Shown here: positions 19,257-27,406 of the stretch, piece by piece | How positions within the stretch are numbered: position 1 is the first letter of the stretch | Layout: the number at the start of each line of letters is the position of its first letter | Source: Ruminococcus sp. | GTDB taxonomy: Bacteria; Bacillota; Clostridia; Oscillospirales; Acutalibacteraceae | Reading direction: 5' to 3' | Length of the DNA: 64,000 bases | NCBI GenBank assembly: GCA_017411835.1 | Contig: JAFQPG010000005.1 | Coordinates: forward strand, 116,774 to 180,773 | Position numbers and translations under genes: made by a program | Notes under the pieces: model-generated | What the model was told of the DNA's origin: nothing | Databases searched by the model: none | What the model saw: the letters and a program-made list of their open reading frames with translations, nothing else

Positions 19257-20024
19257 ATGAAACAAAAAGCCATAAAGTTATTTGCTAGCTTAATATGTCT
19301 TTTGGTGCTGATGTGCGGTGCTTTGGTTTCGATGTCTTTTGACAGCAAAACAGAGAATAAAAAGCCTCATACCGAGCATACAGAGCCTACTTATCCTGAC
19401 TCATATATGATAGAAAACATATCGGCTCTTTCGCAGACTGAGTTGTCTGCAGGGTGCGAGGTGTATGCGTGTACGGTGCTTTTGCAGTATCTGGGATTTG
19501 ATATAGACGAGCACGAATTTTCTGAAAACTATCTTATAACCAGTCCGATAAGCTACGACGAAAATATACAGCGCTACGGCCCCGATATGAACAGCGCGTA
19601 TGCGGGTGATGTTTACGAGGGCTACGGCATTTATGCACCCGCTATGGCAAAAAGTATGAATAAGTATCTGCACACAACAACCACAGATAAGCAGGCAATC
19701 ATTGCACAGGAGGTATCGCTTGATAAGCTTTGCCACAAATATGTTACAAAAGACATTCCGGTTATGGTATGGGCAACTACCTATATGCACGAGCCGTATG
19801 TCAAGGCAGAGTGGATAATCGACTATGTTGACGAAAACTCCGATAAGTGCATCGGCGATATTGAACAATGGATGCAAAACGAGCATTGCTTGGTGCTGAT
19901 GGGATATGATAGCGAGCACTACTACTTCTGCGACTCGGTTTCGGGCGAGATATCCGCGTACGAAAAGGAAGTTTCACAGAAGCGCTTTTCGGAGCTCGGC
20001 TCTCAGGCAATCGTTGTTAAATAA
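19257..20024 (+). CDS. Secreted C39-like cysteine peptidase family protein
   Basis: A 255-residue exported protein. A hydrophobic N-terminal segment (residues 5-27) is a signal peptide or membrane anchor. The rest resembles the Peptidase_C39_2 fold: the likely catalytic cysteine is in SAGCEVYACTVLLQYLGF near residue 70, GYGIYAPAMAK gives the middle segment, and the histidine is in EHCLVLMGYD followed by YYFCDSVSG. Proteins of this type are often extracellular and of unknown substrate. It is divergently transcribed from adhE and has its own promoter and terminator. Catalytic activity is inferred only from Cys and His placement. Confidence 0.75.
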   Translation: MKQKAIKLFASLICLLVLMCGALVSMSFDSKTENKKPHTEHTEPTYPDSYMIENISALSQTELSAGCEVYACTVLLQYLGFDIDEHEFSENYLITSPISYDENIQRYGPDMNSAYAGDVYEGYGIYAPAMAKSMNKYLHTTTTDKQAIIAQEVSLDKLCHKYVTKDIPVMVWATTYMHEPYVKAEWIIDYVDENSDKCIGDIEQWMQNEHCLVLMGYDSEHYYFCDSVSGEISAYEKEVSQKRFSELGSQAIVVK

Positions 20025-20040
20025 TTAATAGTAAAAAATT

Positions 20041-20073
20041 AAGGCACAAGGTGGAATAAACCTTGTGCCTTTA
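20041..20073. terminator. Bidirectional terminator
   Basis: The stem AAGGCACAAGG/CCTTGTGCCTT with a GTGGAATAAA-region loop lies between two convergent genes and has T-rich tails. Confidence 0.85.
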
Positions 20074-20085
20074 AATTTTGTTTGA

Positions 20086-20580
20086 TTATTTTTTAAGTAC
20101 TTTTACGATTTGGGCAACGAAAACGCGGTGGTAGTCGTCGCCTGCGTAATTAGAAAGAAGGTCTTTGTCTAAAAAGCATTCTTCCTTCATATCCTGAATG
20201 TAAAGCTTTTTGCAAATTATTACTGTTTCAGCCTCATCAAAATATGGAGCGTTTTCACTAAAGTTTGCAGTCAGGTTACATTCCTTTGCTTTGTCAACGT
20301 CACGACCCGAGTACTTACCGCAGTAAGCAAGAGCGTTTTTGTACTCTTGTGAAAAGAAAGAAAGTGAAAAGTAATCATTGTCGTTTAAAAACTCGTAGGT
20401 AAAGCGCTGTGGGCGGACAAAAGCAAAAACAACATTTTTGTTCCATAGCACACCGACACCGCCCCACGACGCTGTCATAGTGTTGTATTTTTCTTTGTCG
20501 CCTGATGAAATAAGCATCCAGTCCTTGCCGATCATTTCAAATGGTGATTTTTCTAAAGCTGTAGGTTCAATCTGCTTCAT
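20086..20580 (-). CDS. Flavin reductase-like domain protein
   Basis: A 164-residue protein of the flavin reductase/FMN-binding split-barrel family. The segment NTMTASWGGVGVLWNK and FVRPQRFTYEFL are characteristic of this family, which binds FMN and often acts as an NAD(P)H:flavin oxidoreductase or flavoredoxin. About 160-190 residues is normal. GGAGG precedes the start. It is the third gene of a minus-strand group after coaX and an ECF S component, 40 bases from the latter. Its electron partner is unknown. Confidence 0.85.
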   Translation of the reverse strand: MKQIEPTALEKSPFEMIGKDWMLISSGDKEKYNTMTASWGGVGVLWNKNVVFAFVRPQRFTYEFLNDNDYFSLSFFSQEYKNALAYCGKYSGRDVDKAKECNLTANFSENAPYFDEAETVIICKKLYIQDMKEECFLDKDLLSNYAGDDYHRVFVAQIVKVLKK

Positions 20581-20620
20581 ATTTACCTCCGTGTAAACGA
20601 ATAAATTATCTTAGTAAAAG

Positions 20621-21211
20621 TTATCTGCTCTTTTTAATTGCTTTTAAAATTGAAACAATAACAGGGCTTAAAATCATATTTACACCGACTTCAACAAGGA
20701 AGTTGACGCCTGTTAAGCCAAAGAGAATGTAGTAGAGGGTGTCACTTCCGCCGGCCCATTGTGCTAAAATAGGCTTGAAGAAAAGCACAAGACCTAAAAT
20801 AAAAATACCTGTGTTTACTATAGGTGCAGTAATGCCTGCTAAAAAGGTCGCAACAACAGAGTTTGCTTTGCTTAAAAGGCGGTAGACAAGACCGCTTACG
20901 TAACCAGCCGCAATGCCTTTAGTCATACATACAAGCACACATAAAAACGGGTTTGCATTCCATACCATAGCACCGCCGACGTCTGCGCCGATAACGCACA
21001 TCAGTATTACAACTACGCTGAAAACTCCGCCTAAAAACGCTCCTGCCTTTTCATCAAATAAAGCAGAGCCTATAATAATCGGAATTAATGCGAGTGTAAT
21101 AGGGAACGGTTTTGTAGGAAAGTAAGTGGTGATAACCTGAAGCACAATAATAATCGCGCTTAAGATGCCAAGACTTACAAGCCTTAAGGTTTTTTCTTTT
21201 GTTTTAATCAT
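20621..21211 (-). CDS. ECF transporter S component, probably for pantothenate
   Basis: A 196-residue integral membrane protein with about six hydrophobic segments, matching the substrate-binding S components of energy-coupling factor transporters. The pattern ALIPIIIGSALFDEKAGAFLGG in the second and third helices is typical of this superfamily, in which the S component pairs with a shared EcfAAT module not seen in this window. It lies 93 bases downstream of coaX, pantothenate kinase, in the same orientation, which suggests pantothenate as substrate (PanT-like). That substrate is inferred from context only. AGGAGG precedes the start. Confidence 0.8.
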   Translation of the reverse strand: MIKTKEKTLRLVSLGILSAIIIVLQVITTYFPTKPFPITLALIPIIIGSALFDEKAGAFLGGVFSVVVILMCVIGADVGGAMVWNANPFLCVLVCMTKGIAAGYVSGLVYRLLSKANSVVATFLAGITAPIVNTGIFILGLVLFFKPILAQWAGGSDTLYYILFGLTGVNFLVEVGVNMILSPVIVSILKAIKKSR

Positions 21212-21304
21212 TTATATTACCTCCTGCTGTCTCTCCGTTAAACGGATGAAACGCAAATTTTGACAAACTAATGATTTTAAAGCTATATTCAGTTTTTATC
21301 TATA

Positions 21305-22069
21305 TTATGAGTTCTTATCATAAATAATGCGTAAGCCCTCTAAGATAAGGTCGTCTTTTAAAACGATGTCGTGGCTACAGCTGTTTACTATCATCGGGGC
21401 GATACCGCCGGTCGCAACAACAGAGCAGCTATATCCGACTTCTTTTTCGATTTTATCAATCATGCCGTCAATCATACAAGCAGTACCGAGCACCACACCG
21501 CTACGGATAGATTCGTCGGTGTTTTTGCCGATAACGTTTTTAGGAGCATTCAGCTCGATAGACGGGAGCAAAGCGCCGTGCTGGGTCAAGGCATCAAGGG
21601 ATACGGAAACGCCCGGTGCAATCGCACCGCCCTGCATAACGCGGTTTTCATCGATAAGGAACATCGCGGTTGCTGTGCCCATAGAAATGACGATGCAAGG
21701 AGTATCAAACATAGACTGTGCAGCAGCACACGCAACGACTAAATCAGCACCCAAGGTAGTAGGGTCGTCGATATGGATATTTACGCCTGTTTTTACGCCC
21801 GGTCCGACAACCAGAGCATCAACGCCTGTGACGCTTTTGACAGCAGCTTTAAGTCGTTTTGTAATACGCGGTACAACGCTACAGATAATAGAGCCGTCGA
21901 TTGAAAACGGGTCAACGCAATATACCTGAAATAAGGTGTATAAGTCCACAGCGATTTCGTCAGCAGTTTTGTGGCTGTCGGTGGAGACCTTGATTATTCG
22001 GTGAAGCTCATCACCGTCATAAACACCGTATTTTATGTTAGTATTACCGACATCTATCGTAAGCAGCAT
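21305..22069 (-). CDS. coaX: Type III pantothenate kinase
   Basis: The first enzyme of coenzyme A synthesis, of the ASKHA fold and about 254 residues. The N-terminal phosphate loop reads TIDVGNTNIKYGVYDG, and DDPTTLGADLVVACAAA and SMGTATAMFLID are the conserved segments holding the catalytic aspartate and phosphate contacts; PGVSVSLDAL follows. The second ATG was chosen as start: AAAGGA is nine bases upstream of it and directly abuts the first ATG. It is first in an operon with the ECF S component and flavin reductase, consistent with uptake and activation of pantothenate. Confidence 0.95.
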   Translation of the reverse strand: MLLTIDVGNTNIKYGVYDGDELHRIIKVSTDSHKTADEIAVDLYTLFQVYCVDPFSIDGSIICSVVPRITKRLKAAVKSVTGVDALVVGPGVKTGVNIHIDDPTTLGADLVVACAAAQSMFDTPCIVISMGTATAMFLIDENRVMQGGAIAPGVSVSLDALTQHGALLPSIELNAPKNVIGKNTDESIRSGVVLGTACMIDGMIDKIEKEVGYSCSVVATGGIAPMIVNSCSHDIVLKDDLILEGLRIIYDKNS

Positions 22070-22097
22070 TTTTGTCATTCCTTTCGCGATTTGTATA

Positions 22098-22126
22098 ATT
22101 ATACAATTTTTAGCGCATTATTTCAA
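22098..22126 (-). promoter_or_regulatory. Promoter of the coaX operon
   Basis: On the minus strand TTGAAA and TATAAT with a 17-base spacer, about 30 bases upstream of the coaX start. Confidence 0.8.
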
Positions 22127-22188
22127 TATTATTTAAACTTTATTTTTTTAAGATTATTTCTTAAATGAAAAATAGGTCGTAATTTGTA

Positions 22189-22197
22189 TGTTAGAAT
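22189..22197 (+). promoter_or_regulatory. Possible extended -10 promoter for transketolase genes
   Basis: TGTTAGAAT is an extended -10 without a recognisable -35, about 45 bases upstream of the first transketolase gene. Confidence 0.4.
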
Positions 22198-22241
22198 GTA
22201 TATGAAGTATGTATATGTTTATCTTTTGAGGAGGTCATTCG

Positions 22242-23084
22242 ATGAATATTGCTGACACAAATCAGATGAAACTTCTTGCTACCAAAGCGAGAAAGGGTGC
22301 TATTGTTGGTACCTTTAACGCAAAATCAGGACATCCGGGCGGTTCTTTATCTGCTGCTGATATCTTCACTTATCTCTACTTTAAAGAGATGAATGTTGAC
22401 CCTAAGAACCCTCAGTGGGCTGACAGAGACCGTTTTGTACTTAGTAAGGGTCACTGCTGTCCTAGCCTTTACGCTGTACTTGCTTTAAAGGGCTTTTTCG
22501 ATATGAGCGAGCTTGAAAAGCTCAGACACGTTGGCGCTATGCTTCAGGGTCATCCTGATATGAAGGGTACTCCTGGTATCGATATGAGCACAGGCTCACT
22601 CGGTCAGGGTATTTCTGCTGCTTGCGGTATGGCACTTTGCGCTAAGATCGACAGCAAAGACTTTAGAGTTTACACCGTACTCGGCGATGGCGAGTGTGAA
22701 GAGGGCGAAGTTTGGGAGGCTGCGATGTTTGCTTCTCATAAAGGTCTTGATAACCTCGTTGTTTTCGTTGACTGCAACGGTTTACAGATAGACGGTTCTA
22801 CCGCACAGGTTGGCGGTGTTGAACCACTTGATACTAAATTTGAGAGCTTTGGCTTTAACGTGCTCAAAATTGATGGTCACGACTTTGAGCAGATTGAATC
22901 AGCACTTAACAATGCAAGACAAACAAAGGGCAAGCCTACTGCTATTATCGCAAAGACTGTAAAGGGCAAGGGCGTGTCGTTTATGGAAAATCAGGTTTCT
23001 TGGCATGGTAAAGCGACAAATGCAGAAGAATTTGAAATCGCTATCAAAGAGCTTGACGCTCAGATTAAGGAATTGGAGGGTTAA
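22242..23084 (+). CDS. Transketolase, N-terminal (TPP-binding) subunit
   Basis: The thiamine-diphosphate-binding half of a split transketolase, 280 residues. It has the SGHPGGSLSAADI segment near residue 30 and the TPP-magnesium motif GDGECEEGEVWEAAMFA near residue 150. Transketolase moves two-carbon units in the non-oxidative pentose phosphate pathway. The split two-gene form is common in Clostridia and archaea. The C-terminal subunit begins three bases after the stop, so the two are made as a pair. GAGGAGG precedes the start. Confidence 0.94.
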   Translation: MNIADTNQMKLLATKARKGAIVGTFNAKSGHPGGSLSAADIFTYLYFKEMNVDPKNPQWADRDRFVLSKGHCCPSLYAVLALKGFFDMSELEKLRHVGAMLQGHPDMKGTPGIDMSTGSLGQGISAACGMALCAKIDSKDFRVYTVLGDGECEEGEVWEAAMFASHKGLDNLVVFVDCNGLQIDGSTAQVGGVEPLDTKFESFGFNVLKIDGHDFEQIESALNNARQTKGKPTAIIAKTVKGKGVSFMENQVSWHGKATNAEEFEIAIKELDAQIKELEG

Positions 23085-23087
23085 GTT

Positions 23088-24035
23088 ATGGCACAAATCG
23101 TTACTAAAGCTACAAGAGAGAGTTTCGGCGAGGCACTGTGCGAGCTTGCTAAAACTAACGAGAACATCGTTGTTCTTGACGCTGACCTTGCGGCAGCTAC
23201 AAAGACATCTATCTTTGAAAAAGCTTTTCCTGAAAGATTTCGTAACTGCGGTATCGCAGAGGGCAATATGATTGGCGTTGCTGCCGGTCTTGCTTCTTGC
23301 GGAAAAATTCCTGTTGCTGCTTCTTTTGCTATGTTTGCAACAGGCAGAGCTTTTGAACAAATCAGAAACTCCGTTGCTTATCCTGAACTCAATGTTAAAA
23401 TCGCAGGCTCACACGCTGGTATTTCAACGGGTGAGGACGGCGCAACACACCAGTGCTTAGAGGATATCGGTATTATGCGTACTATTCCTGGTATGACCGT
23501 ACTTAATCCTGCTGACCACTACGAAATGATTGAAGCAACAAAGGCTATGATTGAGCATCAGGGCCCTGTATATATCCGTCTTGGCAGACTTGCTATCGAT
23601 TCTTTCAACGACCCTGAAACCTACAGCTTTGAGCTTGGTAAGGGTATCACAATGCATAACGGCGACGACATCACGGTTATCGCTACAGGTCTTCCTGTAA
23701 ACGAAGCAAGAAAGGCTGCTGAAAATCTTGAGAAAGAGGGCATCAATGTCCGTCTTATCAATATTCACACCATCAAGCCTATTGACCGTGATATCATCAT
23801 CAAGGCTGCTAAGGAAACAGGCAGAATTATCACTATCGAAGAGCACAACATTATCGGTGGTCTTGCTGATGCTGTGTGCGAGGTTACATCTTCTGAATGT
23901 CCTGTACCTGTAAGAAGAATCGGCGTTAACGACACATTCGGTTACTCAGGTCCTGCAAAAGAGCTTTTAGAGATTTTCGGCTTCACTGCTGAAAACTTCG
24001 AAAAGGTTATCAAAGAAGAGCTTGCAAAGAAATAA
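23088..24035 (+). CDS. Transketolase, C-terminal (pyrimidine-binding) subunit
   Basis: The second half of the split transketolase, 315 residues, holding the pyrimidine-binding and C-terminal domains. Visible motifs include the catalytic glutamate region NCGIAEGNMIGVAAGLA, SHAGISTGEDGATHQ and the C-terminal EEHNIIGGLADAV. It follows the N-terminal subunit within three bases and the operon ends at a strong hairpin 15 bases downstream. The pair lacks neighbouring pentose pathway genes. Confidence 0.94.
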   Translation: MAQIVTKATRESFGEALCELAKTNENIVVLDADLAAATKTSIFEKAFPERFRNCGIAEGNMIGVAAGLASCGKIPVAASFAMFATGRAFEQIRNSVAYPELNVKIAGSHAGISTGEDGATHQCLEDIGIMRTIPGMTVLNPADHYEMIEATKAMIEHQGPVYIRLGRLAIDSFNDPETYSFELGKGITMHNGDDITVIATGLPVNEARKAAENLEKEGINVRLINIHTIKPIDRDIIIKAAKETGRIITIEEHNIIGGLADAVCEVTSSECPVPVRRIGVNDTFGYSGPAKELLEIFGFTAENFEKVIKEELAKK

Positions 24036-24050
24036 TCTCAAAAAATATAG

Positions 24051-24081
24051 AAAAGCAGAGGATAAAACCTCTGCTTTTTTT
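24051..24081 (+). terminator. Terminator of transketolase operon
   Basis: An 11-bp stem AAAAGCAGAGG/CCTCTGCTTTT followed by T residues. Confidence 0.9.
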
Positions 24082-24082
24082 G

Positions 24083-24111
24083 TTGAATTAAGCTTTAATT
24101 TGTGGTAGAAT
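24083..24111 (+). promoter_or_regulatory. Promoter of the DMT transporter gene
   Basis: TTGAAT and TAGAAT with a 17-base spacer and TGG extension. It starts two bases after the preceding terminator. Confidence 0.7.
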
Positions 24112-24127
24112 AGCTGTCGGTGATTTT

Positions 24128-25015
24128 ATGAAAAAATTAGCTGTTTTGCTTGTTGTGATTGCAGGCACGCTGTGGGGTATTATCGGCTACTTTGTCCGCG
24201 CTTTTTTAGAATTGGGACTTTCGTCGATGCAGATTGTTTCAATACGAATGGTGATATCTGCGGTGCTGTTTTCTTTGTTTGCACTCATTTTTAACAGAAA
24301 ATTATTCAAAATAAAGCTTAAAGATTTGTGGTGCTTTTTAGGGTCGGGTATAGTGAGCGTTGCGTTTTTCTCGTTTTGCTATTTCAAGGCGATTGAGTAT
24401 TCGTCGCTGTCTGTTGCGTCGATTTTACTTTATACTGCGCCGATATTTGTGATGCTTTTTTCAGCTTTATTATTTAAAGAAAAGCTGACTGCGCTAAAAA
24501 TCGTGTCAGTTGCGCTTGCATTTATGGGCTGTTTGTTTGTGACGGGGGTTATAAGCAACGGTGGCAATATCACTTTAGCTTCTGTGCTTTATGGTTTAGG
24601 CTCGGGTGTATGCTACGCGCTTTATTCGATATTCTCAAGATTTGCACTAGACAGAAATTACAGTCCGCTTACGATAACCTTATACACATTTATTTTCGCT
24701 TCTATTGCTTCACTTTGCATTATTGACATAAAGCCCGTAATCAATGTGATGACAAACAGCTTAAACGACCTTGTTTTCTGCATTGCATTTGCCATATTGT
24801 CGTGTGTACTCCCGTATGTTACCTACACCTTAGGACTAAAATATATCGCACCGAGCACAGCATCTATTGTTGCATCAATCGAGCCGGTTGTCGCGACCAT
24901 TACGGGCGCGATATTATTTAACGAGGCAGTACAGTTTCCGTACGGTTACATCGGAATAGCGCTTGTCGTTTTGTCAATCGTGTTGATAAATTTGCATACT
25001 AAAAAGAAGGCATAA
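24128..25015 (+). CDS. EamA-family (DMT) transporter
   Basis: A 295-residue membrane protein with about ten hydrophobic helices arranged as two EamA repeats. The first repeat starts LVVIAGTLWGIIGYFVR, the second ASVLYGLGSGVCYALYSIF, and the end of each shows the glutamate-containing SIEPVVATITGAILFNE pattern. DMT carriers export or import amino acids, drugs or sugars; the substrate cannot be told. It is monocistronic with its own promoter and terminator. A second DMT gene is at 42.3 kb. Confidence 0.9.
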   Translation: MKKLAVLLVVIAGTLWGIIGYFVRAFLELGLSSMQIVSIRMVISAVLFSLFALIFNRKLFKIKLKDLWCFLGSGIVSVAFFSFCYFKAIEYSSLSVASILLYTAPIFVMLFSALLFKEKLTALKIVSVALAFMGCLFVTGVISNGGNITLASVLYGLGSGVCYALYSIFSRFALDRNYSPLTITLYTFIFASIASLCIIDIKPVINVMTNSLNDLVFCIAFAILSCVLPYVTYTLGLKYIAPSTASIVASIEPVVATITGAILFNEAVQFPYGYIGIALVVLSIVLINLHTKKKA

Positions 25016-25020
25016 AACAA

Positions 25021-25051
25021 ACGCACACAGGAAAAACTGTGTGCGTTTTTT
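25021..25051 (+). terminator. Terminator of DMT gene
   Basis: A 10-bp stem ACGCACACAG/CTGTGTGCGT with a T tail. Confidence 0.9.
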
Positions 25052-25077
25052 ATGACAGGTAATTGGCTTGAATATTA

Positions 25078-25106
25078 TTGACTTAACAAAATAAATATAC
25101 TATGAT
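25078..25106 (+). promoter_or_regulatory. Promoter of the lipoprotein gene
   Basis: TTGACT and TATGAT with a 17-base spacer, roughly 80 bases before the start codon. Confidence 0.55.
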
Positions 25107-25186
25107 TGATTTGTATAATTAATTGTATATTATGTCTTTTTTTAAGATGTGACGTTTTCTAAGTTACAAAATAGGAGATGGTAAAT

Positions 25187-26284
25187 ATGAAAAACAATAA
25201 AGGCTTATTTTGCGTAATTTCTATCGTGATGATTTTTGTTTTTATTTTATCTGGCTGTGCAAAAAATGAGAATGTGCCTGTTGAAGAAACAACGGAAGTT
25301 ACACAGGTAGCTTCACAAACAGAAGTGGTAGAGTCAAAGGATATTACAGTAGATTTTACAAACTTTAGTCTTACATTTCCGGAAAATTGGGTATACTCGG
25401 AAGATGAGTATGGTGTAGAATTTTTCGAAAAAACTAATTACGACCAAGGATATAACGGCAAGATTATGGGAATAGGAACAACATATACAAACCCTGATGA
25501 GGAATATGTGTCTGGTCCTTATACTTTGTTGGGTAAACTCAATGGGAAGTATTATGTTTGTTATAAACCTAACGGAGTGAATTATAACTATGAAGATGAA
25601 AAATTGACAAATAACTATAATACAGAATTCGAGAAGGTAGATAAGATTTTGGAAACTTTTGAGTTTACAAATGTTTATAATGAATATGGGTATACGGGGT
25701 TTGATACATATCTTAGTGGCGTTGTCGAAAACTTCAATTCTATAGAGTCTATAATCAGCAATGGATTTTTTGCTCGTCATAAGTTTGACGTAACGACAGA
25801 TTTCATCATAAGAGATGAAACAACTATGTTTTTAGACAGCAATAAACCTTTAAATGCATTTGTTCTTGAATATAATTCGAATGATATGTTTGTTGTATTT
25901 GTGGATGATGAAGGGAAAGTTGAGTATGTTACATATTATCGACATCGTTCAAAAGAAATCAGCGAAGGATATTTGAAAGACCTGACACAATGGTGTCTTG
26001 CTTTAACAAGTGTACCTGATGCACCAACAGGGTATTTTTCTGATACTATCAATGCATTTGATTATTGCAATACGATTATTCCATATTTTGAAGATTTGAT
26101 GAATGACAGAGAGGCGACTGATGATACGTTAGTATCTAATTATTATGATGATTTAGGTTTGTATGCATATTACATCAATAATGGTGCCGGTTCTGACAAT
26201 AAGGATGTTCTTGCAGTCACAATGGTATATGCAAATGAAGAGTTCGAAGAGAACTTTGAGAATTTTTTGGAGAAGAATTATTGA
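25187..26284 (+). CDS. Lipoprotein of unknown function
   Basis: A 365-residue exported protein. The N-terminal hydrophobic segment ends in the lipobox LSGC, so the cysteine near residue 24 should be lipid-modified and the protein held on the outer face of the membrane. A threonine- and glutamate-rich spacer follows, then an acidic, tyrosine- and asparagine-rich region beginning VDFTNFSLTFPENWVYSED. I recognise no domain beyond that. Base composition is visibly more AT-rich than neighbouring genes, which could mean recent acquisition. GGAGATGG precedes the chosen ATG, three codons inside the open frame. Confidence 0.75.
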   Translation: MKNNKGLFCVISIVMIFVFILSGCAKNENVPVEETTEVTQVASQTEVVESKDITVDFTNFSLTFPENWVYSEDEYGVEFFEKTNYDQGYNGKIMGIGTTYTNPDEEYVSGPYTLLGKLNGKYYVCYKPNGVNYNYEDEKLTNNYNTEFEKVDKILETFEFTNVYNEYGYTGFDTYLSGVVENFNSIESIISNGFFARHKFDVTTDFIIRDETTMFLDSNKPLNAFVLEYNSNDMFVVFVDDEGKVEYVTYYRHRSKEISEGYLKDLTQWCLALTSVPDAPTGYFSDTINAFDYCNTIIPYFEDLMNDREATDDTLVSNYYDDLGLYAYYINNGAGSDNKDVLAVTMVYANEEFEENFENFLEKNY

Positions 26285-26290
26285 TAATTA

Positions 26291-26325
26291 AAGGAGCACA
26301 CAGGCTATCTGTGTGCTCCTTTTTA
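26291..26325. terminator. Bidirectional terminator
   Basis: A 13-bp stem AAGGAGCACACAG/CTGTGTGCTCCTT. The 3' end overlaps the last codon of the convergent methyltransferase gene by a few bases. Confidence 0.88.
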
Positions 26326-27369
26326 TATGCAATAGATGTTTAAGTCCCAGCACGGAATGTACGGGTGCTTTCTAAGATAGATTTTGTAGTCGGGATTAAT
26401 AGCGTTTATTTTATTAATCAGCGTAAAGAAATCGGAGTTTGTGTGGTAGGCGGCGATATTGAGCTTAGGCTTTGATTTAAGCACAGATTTTGCGCCATCA
26501 AGCATCTTTTCTTCCATACCCTCGACGTCTGCCTTGATGTAAGAAAAATCGCCGTAGAGCGTGCTTAAAGCGTCGACTGTTGTGGTAGTGATTTCAACAC
26601 CACTTTTATCATTGAGGACTGCTTGTCTGCCACCGCCTTTTGAAATGAGCATCGTATCAATCGAGTCGGATATACCCGCATTTACCGCGTAAAAGTCAGA
26701 AAGTAAAGAGCAATGCTCAACAAGCTTTTGATGGTTTTTAAGGTTAGGCTCGACCGCTACTATTTTTTTATACCCTTTTGTGTAGTGTAAAAGCTCGTCA
26801 ACGGTGTCGCCTCTGTAAGCACCTAAATCGAGGTAAGACTCAAAGTCTGACAATTTAAGTATAGAAAACGCTTCGTCCTTTGCGGTCGTGATTTCGTCTA
26901 GGTAGCAAAGCTTTCCGCTATATAAGAAGTTGAGCACACCTTTAAAAACCTGCTTTGACTTTTCGTCCGCAAGTAAAGAGTAGGCTTTTTTTATATCTTC
27001 TTTATATTTAGATAAAAAGCTGTCGTCTAAAACCTCCTGACCGTAAACAGGAACATTAGGCACGAGCAGACTATGGCGTGAAGAAACGAGCTTTATGTGG
27101 TTCATAACATCAGAAAGTGAAGAAGCAAAGCACAAAGCGATATTAAAATCGCCGAGCTTTTCTTCAAAGTCAGACATTTTAGAAACTGTAAAGCCTCTGA
27201 AATTCTGGTAGCGGACAAAGTCGTCGGACGCCATAACACCATAGCACTTAATACCTCGTTTATTAAATTCGTCGAGCACTTTGTCAGCGCCGTTGCCCAT
27301 ACCATAGAGGATAACGGGTTTGTCGGAATTTTTCAGCGCATCCCATACGCAAAGGTTGTTAAAAAGCAT
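26323..27369 (-). CDS. FkbM-family methyltransferase
   Basis: A 348-residue protein. The C-terminal half is a SAM-dependent FkbM-type methyltransferase: the SAM motif is YLDLGAYRGDTVDELL near residue 180, followed by IVAVEPNLKNHQKL and the family signature YIKADVEGMEEKMLDGA. The N-terminal half (about 1-150) begins with VILYGMGNGADKVLDEF, which looks like a Rossmann-type nucleotide-binding fold found in some glycan-modifying proteins. FkbM enzymes methylate oxygen atoms on sugars or small molecules. It follows the secreted metallo-hydrolase gene by 37 bases on the minus strand. Substrate unknown. Confidence 0.87.
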   Translation of the reverse strand: MLFNNLCVWDALKNSDKPVILYGMGNGADKVLDEFNKRGIKCYGVMASDDFVRYQNFRGFTVSKMSDFEEKLGDFNIALCFASSLSDVMNHIKLVSSRHSLLVPNVPVYGQEVLDDSFLSKYKEDIKKAYSLLADEKSKQVFKGVLNFLYSGKLCYLDEITTAKDEAFSILKLSDFESYLDLGAYRGDTVDELLHYTKGYKKIVAVEPNLKNHQKLVEHCSLLSDFYAVNAGISDSIDTMLISKGGGRQAVLNDKSGVEITTTTVDALSTLYGDFSYIKADVEGMEEKMLDGAKSVLKSKPKLNIAAYHTNSDFFTLINKINAINPDYKIYLRKHPYIPCWDLNIYCI

Positions 27370-27406
27370 AAATCTCCTTTAGGCTGATTTTAATGTATTT
27401 GACTTC

